Shown one piece after another: positions 16,959 to 24,363 of a stretch of 64,000 nucleotides of DNA (positions are counted from its first letter, which is position 1; the number at the start of each line of letters is the position of its first letter). The stretch covers positions 10,652,501 to 10,716,500 of the forward strand of contig NC_010162.1 of assembly GCF_000067165.1 (NCBI RefSeq), in the 5' to 3' direction. The translations under genes were made by a program, and so were the position numbers. The notes beneath the pieces are model-generated. The model made no database searches. It saw nothing but the letters and a program-made list of their open reading frames with translations, and was not told the origin of the DNA. Source of the stretch: Sorangium cellulosum So ce56 (GTDB lineage: Bacteria > Myxococcota_A > Polyangia > Polyangiales > Polyangiaceae).

Positions 16959-17729
16959 TCACGGCTTCTTCTCGACGGACTGCACGTCGAGCTGGATGAA
17001 TTGACCGACGTACGGCTCGGGCGCCGGGGGGACGCCGTCCACGACCAGATGCTTGAAGTTGGCGATGCTGATGTGATTCGGATCCTCGCCCTTGAAGGAC
17101 ACCTTGGCTCCGCCCCGGATCGGAATGGTCTTCGTGTGGTCGATCTTGAACGTATCGTGCCCCACGGTGGGGCTATCGTTGAGCCAGTAGACCTCGGCCG
17201 GGTCGGAGACAGAGATGCTGTAGCGGTTGTACGTCGCGTTGTCGGGTGTACCGCCCACGCGGAAGTGCATGCCGTCGGAGGTGCCGCCCTTGTAGGTCTC
17301 CGGCTCGACGACGCCGCGGAGCCGGACGGTCACCAGATAGACCGTGTCGGGCGAGCCGCCGAACGTCTTGGTCTCGTCGACAAGCGCCGAACACGCACAC
17401 TCGTCGCTGTTGCCCGGGTCCTTGTCGCACGGCATCTCCCAGCGGAAGCCGTCGATGCTCTCGGCCGCGGCGAGCAGGTTTTCTTCTTGACCGCCGCTGC
17501 CGCCGGCGCCGCCGCTGCCGCCGGCCCCGCCGCTGCCGCCGGCCCCGCCGCTGCTGCTGGAGCTCGCGCTGCTGGAGGCGGTCGTGCTGGCGGCCGTCGA
17601 GGCTCCCCCGCCTGAACCCGCAGCGCTCGTCGTGCTGGCGCTGGCCTGGTCGTCCGCAGGCGGGTCGGCGTCGGAGCCGCAGGCAAGAAGGACCAACATC
17701 GCAGGAACAACGATCAGAGAGACTCTCAT
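16959..17729 (-). CDS. Predicted lipoprotein with Ser/Gly-rich linker, function unknown
   Basis: The 256-residue product starts with a lipoprotein signal (MRVSLIVVPAMLVLLAC). Residues about 25-85 are a low-complexity Ala/Ser/Thr and GGAGGSGGAGGS linker. The C-terminal ~170 residues are a folded, beta-rich domain without a name I recognise, containing DKDPGNSDECACSAL, then YLVTVRLRGVVEPETYKGG and YNRYSISVSDPAEVYWLND. This domain resembles lectin-like or carbohydrate-binding jelly rolls in pattern only. It probably stands off the outer membrane on the linker, like the expansin lipoprotein at 20.9 kb. Confidence 0.8.
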   Translation of the reverse strand: MRVSLIVVPAMLVLLACGSDADPPADDQASASTTSAAGSGGGASTAASTTASSSASSSSSGGAGGSGGAGGSGGAGGSGGQEENLLAAAESIDGFRWEMPCDKDPGNSDECACSALVDETKTFGGSPDTVYLVTVRLRGVVEPETYKGGTSDGMHFRVGGTPDNATYNRYSISVSDPAEVYWLNDSPTVGHDTFKIDHTKTIPIRGGAKVSFKGEDPNHISIANFKHLVVDGVPPAPEPYVGQFIQLDVQSVEKKP

Positions 17730-17883
17730 TTTACACCAGTCCGGCGAGGGCGCCGGCAGTTAAGGCTGGGGAGGCGAAACGTGGTTGCCCAGGTATCGCG
17801 CCTCGTTCGCGTGGCCAGTTCAGGTTCGTGAGCGGCCCGGTACCCTACCGGACGAAGCCAAAGGAGGATGTGCGCGACCCCAA

Positions 17884-17899
17884 ATGTGAACGTTCACAT
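17884..17899. promoter_or_regulatory. Perfect 16-bp palindrome ATGTGAACGTTCACAT
   Basis: It sits 155 bp upstream of the start of the minus-strand lipoprotein gene. The half-site TGTGAAC resembles half-sites of several bacterial repressor and activator families, but the spacing does not match the CRP consensus. Candidate operator. Confidence 0.45.
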
Positions 17900-18080
17900 G
17901 CCGGGCGTCAATTCCAATCGACCGACCCGCGGGGTTCCTCGATCGTGCGCGGGGCGCGGGACCGATGCCACGGTCCTGCGCCCGGGGTAGGATGCCGGCA
18001 TCCTCGGGCGCCGCGCTCCGCCGCGCCGCCTTCACGCTTTGCAGCGAGGTCTGACGAGAGATCCTGGATCTCTGCCCGTC

Positions 18081-18341
18081 GAATCCTGTGGCCCGGAGGG
18101 GTGGAAGCGCGGCGCCGGCCTCAAGCTCCACGTCGGCGGCTCGTGGCAAGGCTTCTATTGCGTCGCCATGTAGGGAGCGAGCTTCGGCGCCGCCCTCGGA
18201 GGCACGGGCAAGCACATCGCGTTCTGGGGAGGGGTCGATGGCTTCGTCGGCGTCACCGAGTTTGGCCTCCGCACGCTCATGATGCGCCCGAACTTCGCGA
18301 TGGCTGGCAGGATCTCTGACCTGCGCAACCAGGGACGGCCT
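18081..18341 (+). pseudogene. Possible decayed coding remnant
   Basis: One frame reads like protein (ESCGPEGWKRGAGLKLHVGG, then SWQGFYCVAM, an in-frame TAG at 18171-18173, then GASFGAALGGTGKHIAFWGG and VDGFVGVTEFGLRTLMM). There is no start codon or RBS upstream. The composition is balanced, unlike the Arg/Pro-rich chance frames around it. It may be a decayed gene inside the 17730-18355 gap; the family is not recognisable. Confidence 0.25.
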
Positions 18342-18355
18342 TTGGCGCCGCGGCG

Positions 18356-19375
18356 CTACGCCTCTCCGCCGCCGGCGCTCCCCTCGCCGTGCCGGTGCAC
18401 CCGCGCCCGCCGCTCCCGGTTCCTCGCCACCTTCGCCGCGCGGCTCGCCATGAGCTCCGGAGACGGCTTGCGCCCGAGGTGCGGCACCTGCTCCGCGTGG
18501 TGCTCGTCGAACGACCCCGGCTCGCTGCCGAGCTCGAAGATCGCGACCTCCCGCTGGCCTCGCTCGCCGAGGCGCAACGGCATCACCGCCGCGCCGATCC
18601 CCGCCCCGACGTAGACCGCCCCCTGGCCAGGCTCCCCCCGCTTGCGCGTGCCGTAGAGCCCGTGAATGTAGCGGTGCCCCGCGATCTTGCCGATCGAGAG
18701 CTCGTTCAGGCGCGCGACCGTCACCTGGCCCGCGTGCGTGTGGCCCGACAGCACCAGCGGGATGCCATGGCGCCAGAGCCCGTCCGCTTCCTCGGCGATG
18801 TGCGAGAGGCCCAGCGTCGGCAGATCGCGCCGCATCCCCTTCACCGCCTTCTCGAGCGACGCGTGGCCCGTATACGCGTCGTCGAGCCCCACCACCTGGA
18901 GCCGCTCATGGCCCAGCGTGACGACCGTGCTCGCGTTGCAGAGCACCGCGGCGCCGCCCCGCTCGAGCGCGCGCTTCACCGCGTCGGCGCCCGACCAGTG
19001 ATCGTGATTCCCCAGCACGGCGATCACCGGCGCCTCGAAGCCGCGCACCACCTCCTCCAGCTGATCGAGGTAGAGCTGGCTGTGACACACGAAATCGCCC
19101 GTGAGCACGACGAGGTCGGGCCGCTGCAGGTTCGTCAGCGCGACGGCCGCGCGCTGCACCCGCACCGACGTCACGCGACCGACATGCTGATCGGTCAGGT
19201 GGGCAATCCGGAGCGACGACATCTGATCCAGGTAGGCCGCCGGCCCCGCAAAACGCCGGAGCCGAATCCCCATGGCCGGGTCCGCTCCCTCGGGCGCGGG
19301 CTCCCCCCCGGAGGCGCCAGCGCCTCGCGTGAAGAGCCTCCGCCACCGCTCCCTCGCAGGTACTGCGCTGCTCAC
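18356..19375 (-). CDS. Metallophosphoesterase
   Basis: The calcineurin-like phosphoesterase motifs appear in order: LTDQH (D-x-H variant), VLTGDF, LGNHDHW, and GHTHAGQ. The enzyme should bind two metal ions and hydrolyse phosphomono- or diesters. Start choice is open: GTG 19375 gives 339 residues beginning VSSAVPARERWRR, and an in-frame ATG at 19465 would add 30 residues; neither has a clear RBS. No membrane helix is obvious, unlike YkuE relatives. The C-terminal ~30 residues are very basic. Substrate unknown. Confidence 0.85.
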   Translation of the reverse strand: MSSAVPARERWRRLFTRGAGASGGEPAPEGADPAMGIRLRRFAGPAAYLDQMSSLRIAHLTDQHVGRVTSVRVQRAAVALTNLQRPDLVVLTGDFVCHSQLYLDQLEEVVRGFEAPVIAVLGNHDHWSGADAVKRALERGGAAVLCNASTVVTLGHERLQVVGLDDAYTGHASLEKAVKGMRRDLPTLGLSHIAEEADGLWRHGIPLVLSGHTHAGQVTVARLNELSIGKIAGHRYIHGLYGTRKRGEPGQGAVYVGAGIGAAVMPLRLGERGQREVAIFELGSEPGSFDEHHAEQVPHLGRKPSPELMASRAAKVARNRERRARVHRHGEGSAGGGEA

Positions 19376-19581
19376 GATGGCCGAGTGTACGGGTGAGGCT
19401 GAATGGCCGCCACCTTTTCTTTCGTCGAAGACGCCTTGACACCTCGGTTCAGCGGAGCGCAGCAATTGGTCGACATGCGCACATGGGCGAGGTGCGCGTC
19501 GCGCTCGCCGCCGTCCGCCAGGCTGTACCCGAGACAGCGCCGATCTTGGAAAACTCCGCGCTCGTGCGACTCAGGCATCCA

Positions 19582-20685
19582 TCATCGCGCATGAGCTCGT
19601 CGGATCAGGTCGCGATCGATGGATGCCAGGGTAGGACAGCCGGCGAGCGCCATGGCGATCGAGAGCTCATCGCGCAACCCCGCGAGCACGCGCGCGACGC
19701 CCTCGCCGCCGAGCGCGGCGAGCCCCCACAGGACTGGGCGTCCGATCAGCACCGCGCGGGCGCCGAGCGCGATCGCCTTCAGCACGTCGGTACCCCACCG
19801 GATCCCGCCGTCCATCAGCACCAGGCACCTCCCGGCGACCGCGTCGGCGATCGCCGGGAGGGCCTCGATCGTCGCGGGGGCGCCGTCGAGCTGCCGCGCG
19901 CCGTGGTTGGAGACGACGACGCCGGCGGCGCCCGCCTCGAGCGCGCGGAGCGCGTCGTCCGGCCTGACGATGCCCTTGAGCAGGAGGGGGAGCCTCGTGA
20001 GCGAGGCGAGCCACCCGACGTCGCGCCACGTCAGCGAGGCGTCATGTCGGGTGGCGACGTAGGACGCGAGCAGAGAGCCCCGCTCCTCGGCCGGCGCGGC
20101 CGTCGCGGCGTCGGCGAGGTTCGCCATCACGAGCCCCTCGGGCAGCGCGAAGCCGTTGCGCACGTCCGCTATCCGGCGGCCGAGGACCGGTGTGTCGACG
20201 GTCAGCATCAGCGCCCGGTAGCCGGAGGACTCGGCCCGCTCGACGAGGGCGCGCGTGAGGCCGCGATCCTTGTGGACGTAGAGCTGGAACCACTTCGGCC
20301 CTGGAGACGCGCCCGCGACCGCCTCGAGGCTCGTCGTCGAGAGGGTGGAGAGCGTGAAGATGGTGCCGAGCTCGGAGGCCGCCCGCGAGGAGGCGATCTC
20401 CCCGTCGGGGTGCGCGAGGCGCTGATAGGCCGTCGGCGCCACGAGGATGGGGAACGGCACCCTCGTGCCGAGCACCGTCGTGCTCATGTCCCGCTCGGCC
20501 ACGTCGACGAGGACGCGGTAATGGATCTCGAGGCGGCGGAAGGCGCGCCGGTTCTCGCGGAGCGTGCGGCCCTCGTCGGCGCCTGATCGGTAGTAGTCAT
20601 AGGCCATCTTCGACAGCCGGGCGCGCGCTGCGCGCTCGAAGTCGTCGACGGTGAGCAGCGACGGAGCGGGGCGAGGGTCTTGCAC
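19582..20685 (-). CDS. FMN-dependent alpha-hydroxy acid oxidase/dehydrogenase
   Basis: The GTG at 20685 with AGGAGAAC just upstream gives 367 residues, the family length; the open frame continues upstream without support. The sequence follows the glycolate oxidase/L-lactate dehydrogenase (LldD) family: DYYRSGADEGRTLRENR, FMN-binding VAPTAYQRLAHPDGE, TVDTPVLGRR, the phosphate-side lysine in LLLKGIV, the active-site His/Arg in SNHGARQLDG near 256, and DGGIRWGTDVLKAIALGA. It oxidises an L-2-hydroxy acid to the 2-oxo acid. Whether the electron acceptor is oxygen or a quinone cannot be decided. Confidence 0.93.
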   Translation of the reverse strand: MQDPRPAPSLLTVDDFERAARARLSKMAYDYYRSGADEGRTLRENRRAFRRLEIHYRVLVDVAERDMSTTVLGTRVPFPILVAPTAYQRLAHPDGEIASSRAASELGTIFTLSTLSTTSLEAVAGASPGPKWFQLYVHKDRGLTRALVERAESSGYRALMLTVDTPVLGRRIADVRNGFALPEGLVMANLADAATAAPAEERGSLLASYVATRHDASLTWRDVGWLASLTRLPLLLKGIVRPDDALRALEAGAAGVVVSNHGARQLDGAPATIEALPAIADAVAGRCLVLMDGGIRWGTDVLKAIALGARAVLIGRPVLWGLAALGGEGVARVLAGLRDELSIAMALAGCPTLASIDRDLIRRAHAR

Positions 20686-20896
20686 GGTGTTCTCCTGGAG
20701 ATCCCGGCGGCGCGTCCCGACCGCAGGGGGCGCCCATCCTACCAGCTGACCCCTCGACCAGCCGGCTGGCGAGCGCGCTTCCCCGCAGCCCGGCGCGGCC
20801 GCGGCGCCCGTGGGAGCTCGGCCGCGCCGCGCGAGGGGCGCGTCCACCACCGGACCTCCGGGCGGCCGCCCTCGAGCAGGGGCGCAGGCCTCGGTC

Positions 20897-21937
20897 TCAG
20901 TTGCAGGCGGCGAACTGCCCGCTCGCGGGCTGGTTTCCGGCCTTGAGCTCCAGCATCGCTTCCACGGTGGAACCGTTGATATCGGTCGCGCGGACGTGGT
21001 ACGGCGCATTCCCCATGTTCCCGTCGCCGACGGTGAAATAGTTGTACGACTGCCGCGTGGCCGTCTGCCACGTGCCGTTGATCTCCACCTCCAGCTTCTC
21101 GATCGGGTGCGCGTGCCCCTCGACGAGGATCTCGTTCCAGTACTTGTTGCTCGCGTCCTTGAGGCGGAAGGAGACGGCGCTCGTCGTCGGACAGGGGATG
21201 TACCGCCAGGAGATCTTCCCCGCCGCGCCGCCGTTCGTGGTCCCCAGATACCCCTCGCGCTCTTCGCCGATCTGGAGAAAGGCGTTCTTGCTGAGATCGA
21301 TGTGGCCCGCCTTGCACTTCGGGTTCGTGGCGATCGGGCACTGGTCCACGACCATGGCCTGCACCTTCTTGCGCCCGTCGTCCCGGGAGACCTCGACGCA
21401 CGCGCCGCACATCGCCGCCGCGTTGTAGTCGGCGGTGTTCATGGCGGCGAAGTACTGGCCTCCGCCGAACGGGACGTGCCCGACGACGTCCGGGTTGCGC
21501 CCGACGATCGGGTAGCTGCAGTTCACCTCGGTCGAGCCCATGTCGAGCGTGTAGAAGGTGATGGATCCGTTCGCGTACTCCGCGGGATAATCGCAGCTCA
21601 CCGGCTGGCTGCCCGTTCCCGTCGAAGTGCTCGCGCCCGTGCTCGTGGCGCTGGGATCGCCGCCGCCGCCGCTCGTCGAGGAGGTGGAGCCGGCCGTCGT
21701 GGAGCTGCCCGGACCAGCGCCCGCGCCCGTCGTGACGCCGTCCCCGCCCCCTGCGCCTGTGCCGGCGCTGGCGCTGGCGCCGACCGCGCCCGCGCCCCCC
21801 GGCCCGCCGGCGGCGGACGAGGCGCTCTCCGCGCTGCCGGCGTCACCGCCGCCGCCGTCGCTGCAGCCAGCCACGCCGAGCGCGATCAGCGACACGAGCG
21901 GCCATGAAATGCCCCTGGGCATAGAACCTAGCTTCAT
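20897..21937 (-). CDS. Expansin-like lipoprotein (DPBB plus carbohydrate-binding domain)
   Basis: AAGGAG lies just before the ATG at 21937. The 346-residue product has a lipoprotein signal ending GVAGC (Cys25) and a Ser/Thr/Gly/Ala linker to about 115. A double-psi beta-barrel of the bacterial expansin (EXLX1) type follows: YFAAMNTADYNAAAMCGACV, then VVDQCP and GHIDLSKNAF with the key aspartate. Then comes the second, carbohydrate-binding beta-sandwich (WRYIPC, YNYFTV). Expansins loosen cellulose and peptidoglycan without hydrolysis. Anchored at the cell surface, it would help cellulose attack and fits the cytoplasmic beta-glucosidase at 11-12.5 kb. Confidence 0.92.
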   Translation of the reverse strand: MKLGSMPRGISWPLVSLIALGVAGCSDGGGGDAGSAESASSAAGGPGGAGAVGASASAGTGAGGGDGVTTGAGAGPGSSTTAGSTSSTSGGGGDPSATSTGASTSTGTGSQPVSCDYPAEYANGSITFYTLDMGSTEVNCSYPIVGRNPDVVGHVPFGGGQYFAAMNTADYNAAAMCGACVEVSRDDGRKKVQAMVVDQCPIATNPKCKAGHIDLSKNAFLQIGEEREGYLGTTNGGAAGKISWRYIPCPTTSAVSFRLKDASNKYWNEILVEGHAHPIEKLEVEINGTWQTATRQSYNYFTVGDGNMGNAPYHVRATDINGSTVEAMLELKAGNQPASGQFAACN

Positions 21938-21965
21938 CTCGACTCCTTAAGATTTACGATAGGAA

Positions 21966-21981
21966 TGGATTCGCGAATCCA
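21966..21981. promoter_or_regulatory. Perfect 16-bp palindrome TGGATTCGCGAATCCA upstream of the expansin gene
   Basis: It lies in the 57-bp gap between the end of the upstream lipoprotein gene and the expansin start, both on the minus strand, about 30 bp before the expansin ATG. It is either an operator for the expansin gene or the stem of a terminator for the upstream gene; no U-run follows. Confidence 0.45.
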
Positions 21982-21994
21982 CGCGGTTGGCTTA

Positions 21995-23413
21995 TCACGG
22001 CCCCGCGGCGCGCTGCTCGATGAAGGTGCCGGCCGCCGTCGTGTACGCGATCCACAGCGAGCCGCCGCGATCCGCCTCGATCGCCACGTGCTTGAACGAC
22101 TTGCCCTCCACCGCGACGCAGCGCGCGTGAAACCGCCCTTCGCCGTCGAGCTGCCCGAGCTCGAGCGCGTGGCGCGCCCCGGGCTCGCGCGACACCGGCC
22201 GGACCCGGGCCACGTGGATCGGCGAGACGCCCTGCGTGGCCGCGATCGGCGCGGGGCTGAGCCCGTTCGGGTAGAGCGACCAGACCGCGGGCATGTCGTC
22301 GCGCGGCGCCTCGTCGACGCGGATCGCCGCCATGCCGAACGCCGAGATGTCCTTCGCCGCCGGCAGGAGCACGTACGCAGGCCCCGAGGCGCCGATGGCG
22401 AGCGCGCCGCCCATCCGCGATTCCCCCGCGTCGCCGACGAAGACGACCGCGTCAGGGCCGAGCTCGAGCTTGCCTTCCGCCGTGAGCCCCAGCGTGCGGG
22501 CGTGCACCGGCGTCAGCGCCGAGCGCGCGTCGATGTACATCGCGAGCGCGCCTCCCTTCCAGGGCGACAGCGCGACGAAGGTGGCGCCGCTGCCCTCCTC
22601 GGAGAGCGGCACGGCGGCCCCGTCGTCGAGCACAGCGAAGGCCTGCGTCACGGCGCCCTCGCTCGTCTTCCGGTCCGAGAGAAAGGCGAGCAGCGTGTGC
22701 CCTCCAGGCAGCGCGACGGCGGAGATCCCCGTGCCGCGGCGCCCGGCGCCGATGGGCGGCCCCTCGCCGCCGCCGAGCGGGGTCCTCCGGATCGTGCCGC
22801 CGTGATCCATGCAGTACACGAACCGGGAGGCCACCACGCACGCCGGCCACGAGGCGCGCGCAGGATCGCCGGCGCCCTCCCCGGCGTCGGGCGCGGCCTC
22901 CGCGGGCGGAGAGCCTGGCGCGGTGAGCCCACCGAACGACGGCGCGACGTGCTGCGCCACGCCGTCGCGGTTGAAGATCACCCGGAAGTCGGCGCGCTCC
23001 GCCTCGTCGGGAGACCACAGCAGCGCCGGCCCACGGAGCGAGAGCGAGAGCGGCCCTCGGCGCAGCTTGCAGCCTGCGCCCAGCGCGGCGGCGTCCGGAG
23101 CTGCCGCGTCTGGCGCGGCGGCGTCCGGAGCTGCCGCATCTGCCGCTGCCGCATCTGCCGTTGCCGCGTCCGCCACCCCGGCGTCCAGCGACAGTGCGCT
23201 CGCGGCGCTGGCCGCGCTCGCGGTGGGCGCAACGGAGGGCGCCGGCGCCACAACACCCGCGTCGGGCGCCGGCCCGGCGCCCGACGTACCCGAGCCGTCA
23301 CGGCAGGCGGCGAGCGCCGCCAGCGTGACCACGCAGGCGCGGAGGGGCGAGCAGCTCACAAGCGCGGCTGGACTCCGAGGAGGATCAGGATGTTCCCCGT
23401 TCGCATGCCGCAC
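21995..23413 (-). CDS. Predicted lipoprotein with Ala/Asp/Pro-repeat linker and beta-propeller-like domain
   Basis: The 472-residue product has a lipoprotein signal (RACVVTLAALAAC) and a low-complexity stretch built of DAAAPDAAAPDAA units to about 110. A large domain follows whose short repeated strands (VVASRFVYCMDHGGTIRRT, GISAVALPGGHTLLAFLSD, HVAIEADRGGSLWIAYT) suggest a beta-propeller. No enzyme motif is seen. An alternative GTG start at 23359 would give the signal peptide alone without the preceding 18 residues. It is divergent from the defence island, which begins 83 bp away with a large hairpin. Confidence 0.75.
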   Translation of the reverse strand: MRHANGEHPDPPRSPAALVSCSPLRACVVTLAALAACRDGSGTSGAGPAPDAGVVAPAPSVAPTASAASAASALSLDAGVADAATADAAAADAAAPDAAAPDAAAPDAAALGAGCKLRRGPLSLSLRGPALLWSPDEAERADFRVIFNRDGVAQHVAPSFGGLTAPGSPPAEAAPDAGEGAGDPARASWPACVVASRFVYCMDHGGTIRRTPLGGGEGPPIGAGRRGTGISAVALPGGHTLLAFLSDRKTSEGAVTQAFAVLDDGAAVPLSEEGSGATFVALSPWKGGALAMYIDARSALTPVHARTLGLTAEGKLELGPDAVVFVGDAGESRMGGALAIGASGPAYVLLPAAKDISAFGMAAIRVDEAPRDDMPAVWSLYPNGLSPAPIAATQGVSPIHVARVRPVSREPGARHALELGQLDGEGRFHARCVAVEGKSFKHVAIEADRGGSLWIAYTTAAGTFIEQRAAGP

Positions 23414-23495
23414 GTATCCGGCGGACGTGCCGCAACGTCAACCCGGGGTCACCCCCTCCCAGTGGTGGGGGCATTTGCCCAGAGAGATGTCCCAT

Positions 23496-23550
23496 GAAGG
23501 CGGGAAGGCGGGAAGATCATTGATGATTTTCTTCCCGCCTTCCCGCCCTC
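23496..23550. promoter_or_regulatory. Large perfect hairpin at the head of the BREX locus
   Basis: An 18-bp perfect stem (left arm 23499-23516, GGCGGGAAGGCGGGAAGA; right arm 23530-23547) encloses a 13-nt loop. The loop region itself pairs further (ATCAT with ATGAT). It lies 38 bp before the first ATG of the island. No U-run follows on either strand, so it is not a classical terminator. The arms also contain a tandem GGCGGGAA repeat. Confidence 0.7.
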
Positions 23551-23587
23551 ATGTTCCAATGACCCCACCACCCCCCGGAGTCCCCCC

Positions 23588-24361
23588 ATGGCCACGCCCA
23601 CCCCTTCCCAAGTCGAGAGCTTCTACCGCGCCGGCGTCCTCGGTCTCCGCGCGCTGGAGGCCCGCGAAGGGCGCGGCCGCCGCCTGGGACCCGCAGCGGA
23701 CGCCACCTGGCGCGCCTTCCGCGGCGATCCCGGAGAGCTGGATGATCGCGATCGCCTCGACCTCCTCCTCCGCGACGCCGCCGCCACCTACCCGCTAGCC
23801 TTCGCGCCGCGCCGGATCTTCGCGCTCGCCGGGCTCGCCGACGATGAGCCGTTCGGCCACGAATGGCCCGGTCTTCCCGTCAACCTCGCCCGATCGCTCC
23901 TCCGCGATGCCGCCGGCGACCTCTCGCCGCGGCCCGCCCGCGGGGTCCTCGCCGAGGTCGCCTCCGCGTGGGGCTTCGCACCCAGCGCGACACTCGCGGG
24001 CGACGGCGGCGCCGAGCTCGCAGGCCTCGGACCGGCCTCGCGCGTCACCGCCTCCGGCGCCGGCTCCGTCCTGATCCTCGCCGAGCACTTCGCCAGCCGA
24101 CGGGATCTCGATCTCGGCGACCAGGTGCTGTTCGTCACCGATCGGCCCGGCGAGCGGCAGCTCTTCGGGCTCGCCGTCGCCCTGCTCGGCAGCGCCACCG
24201 CGCCGCGCGTCGCCCTCCCGGCTGCGGCACACCCGGAGGGAGCGCGCGCTCTCGGGTTCGATCGCCTCACCGCCGCGATCGTCTCCGACGACGCCGACGC
24301 TGGCGCGCGCGGCGCCGCGCTCGAGCTGCGGCACGGCGGCGACGCGGGGCGCCGGAGCTAG
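23588..24361 (+). CDS. Unknown protein, first gene of the BREX locus
   Basis: The ATG at 23588 has GGAG upstream and opens a 257-residue protein ending two bases before the pglW start, so the two are surely cotranscribed. No motif is recognised. Residues 1-110 look helical, with many Arg/Asp (ESFYRAGVLGLRALEAREGR, DRLDLLLRDAAATYPLAF). The region from 150 has alternating hydrophobic strands (SVLILAEHFASRRDLDL, DQVLFVTDRPGERQLFGLAV), resembling a small Rossmann-like core. It is not one of the six standard type 2 BREX proteins. Position suggests an accessory or regulatory role in the system; this is inference. Confidence 0.75.
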   Translation: MATPTPSQVESFYRAGVLGLRALEAREGRGRRLGPAADATWRAFRGDPGELDDRDRLDLLLRDAAATYPLAFAPRRIFALAGLADDEPFGHEWPGLPVNLARSLLRDAAGDLSPRPARGVLAEVASAWGFAPSATLAGDGGAELAGLGPASRVTASGAGSVLILAEHFASRRDLDLGDQVLFVTDRPGERQLFGLAVALLGSATAPRVALPAAAHPEGARALGFDRLTAAIVSDDADAGARGAALELRHGGDAGRRS

Positions 24362-24363
24362 CC

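Noticed and set aside
18081..18341. Intact small gene in the 17.7-18.4 kb gap
   Set aside because: The only plausible frame has an internal TAG and no start, so it is kept only as a low-confidence remnant.
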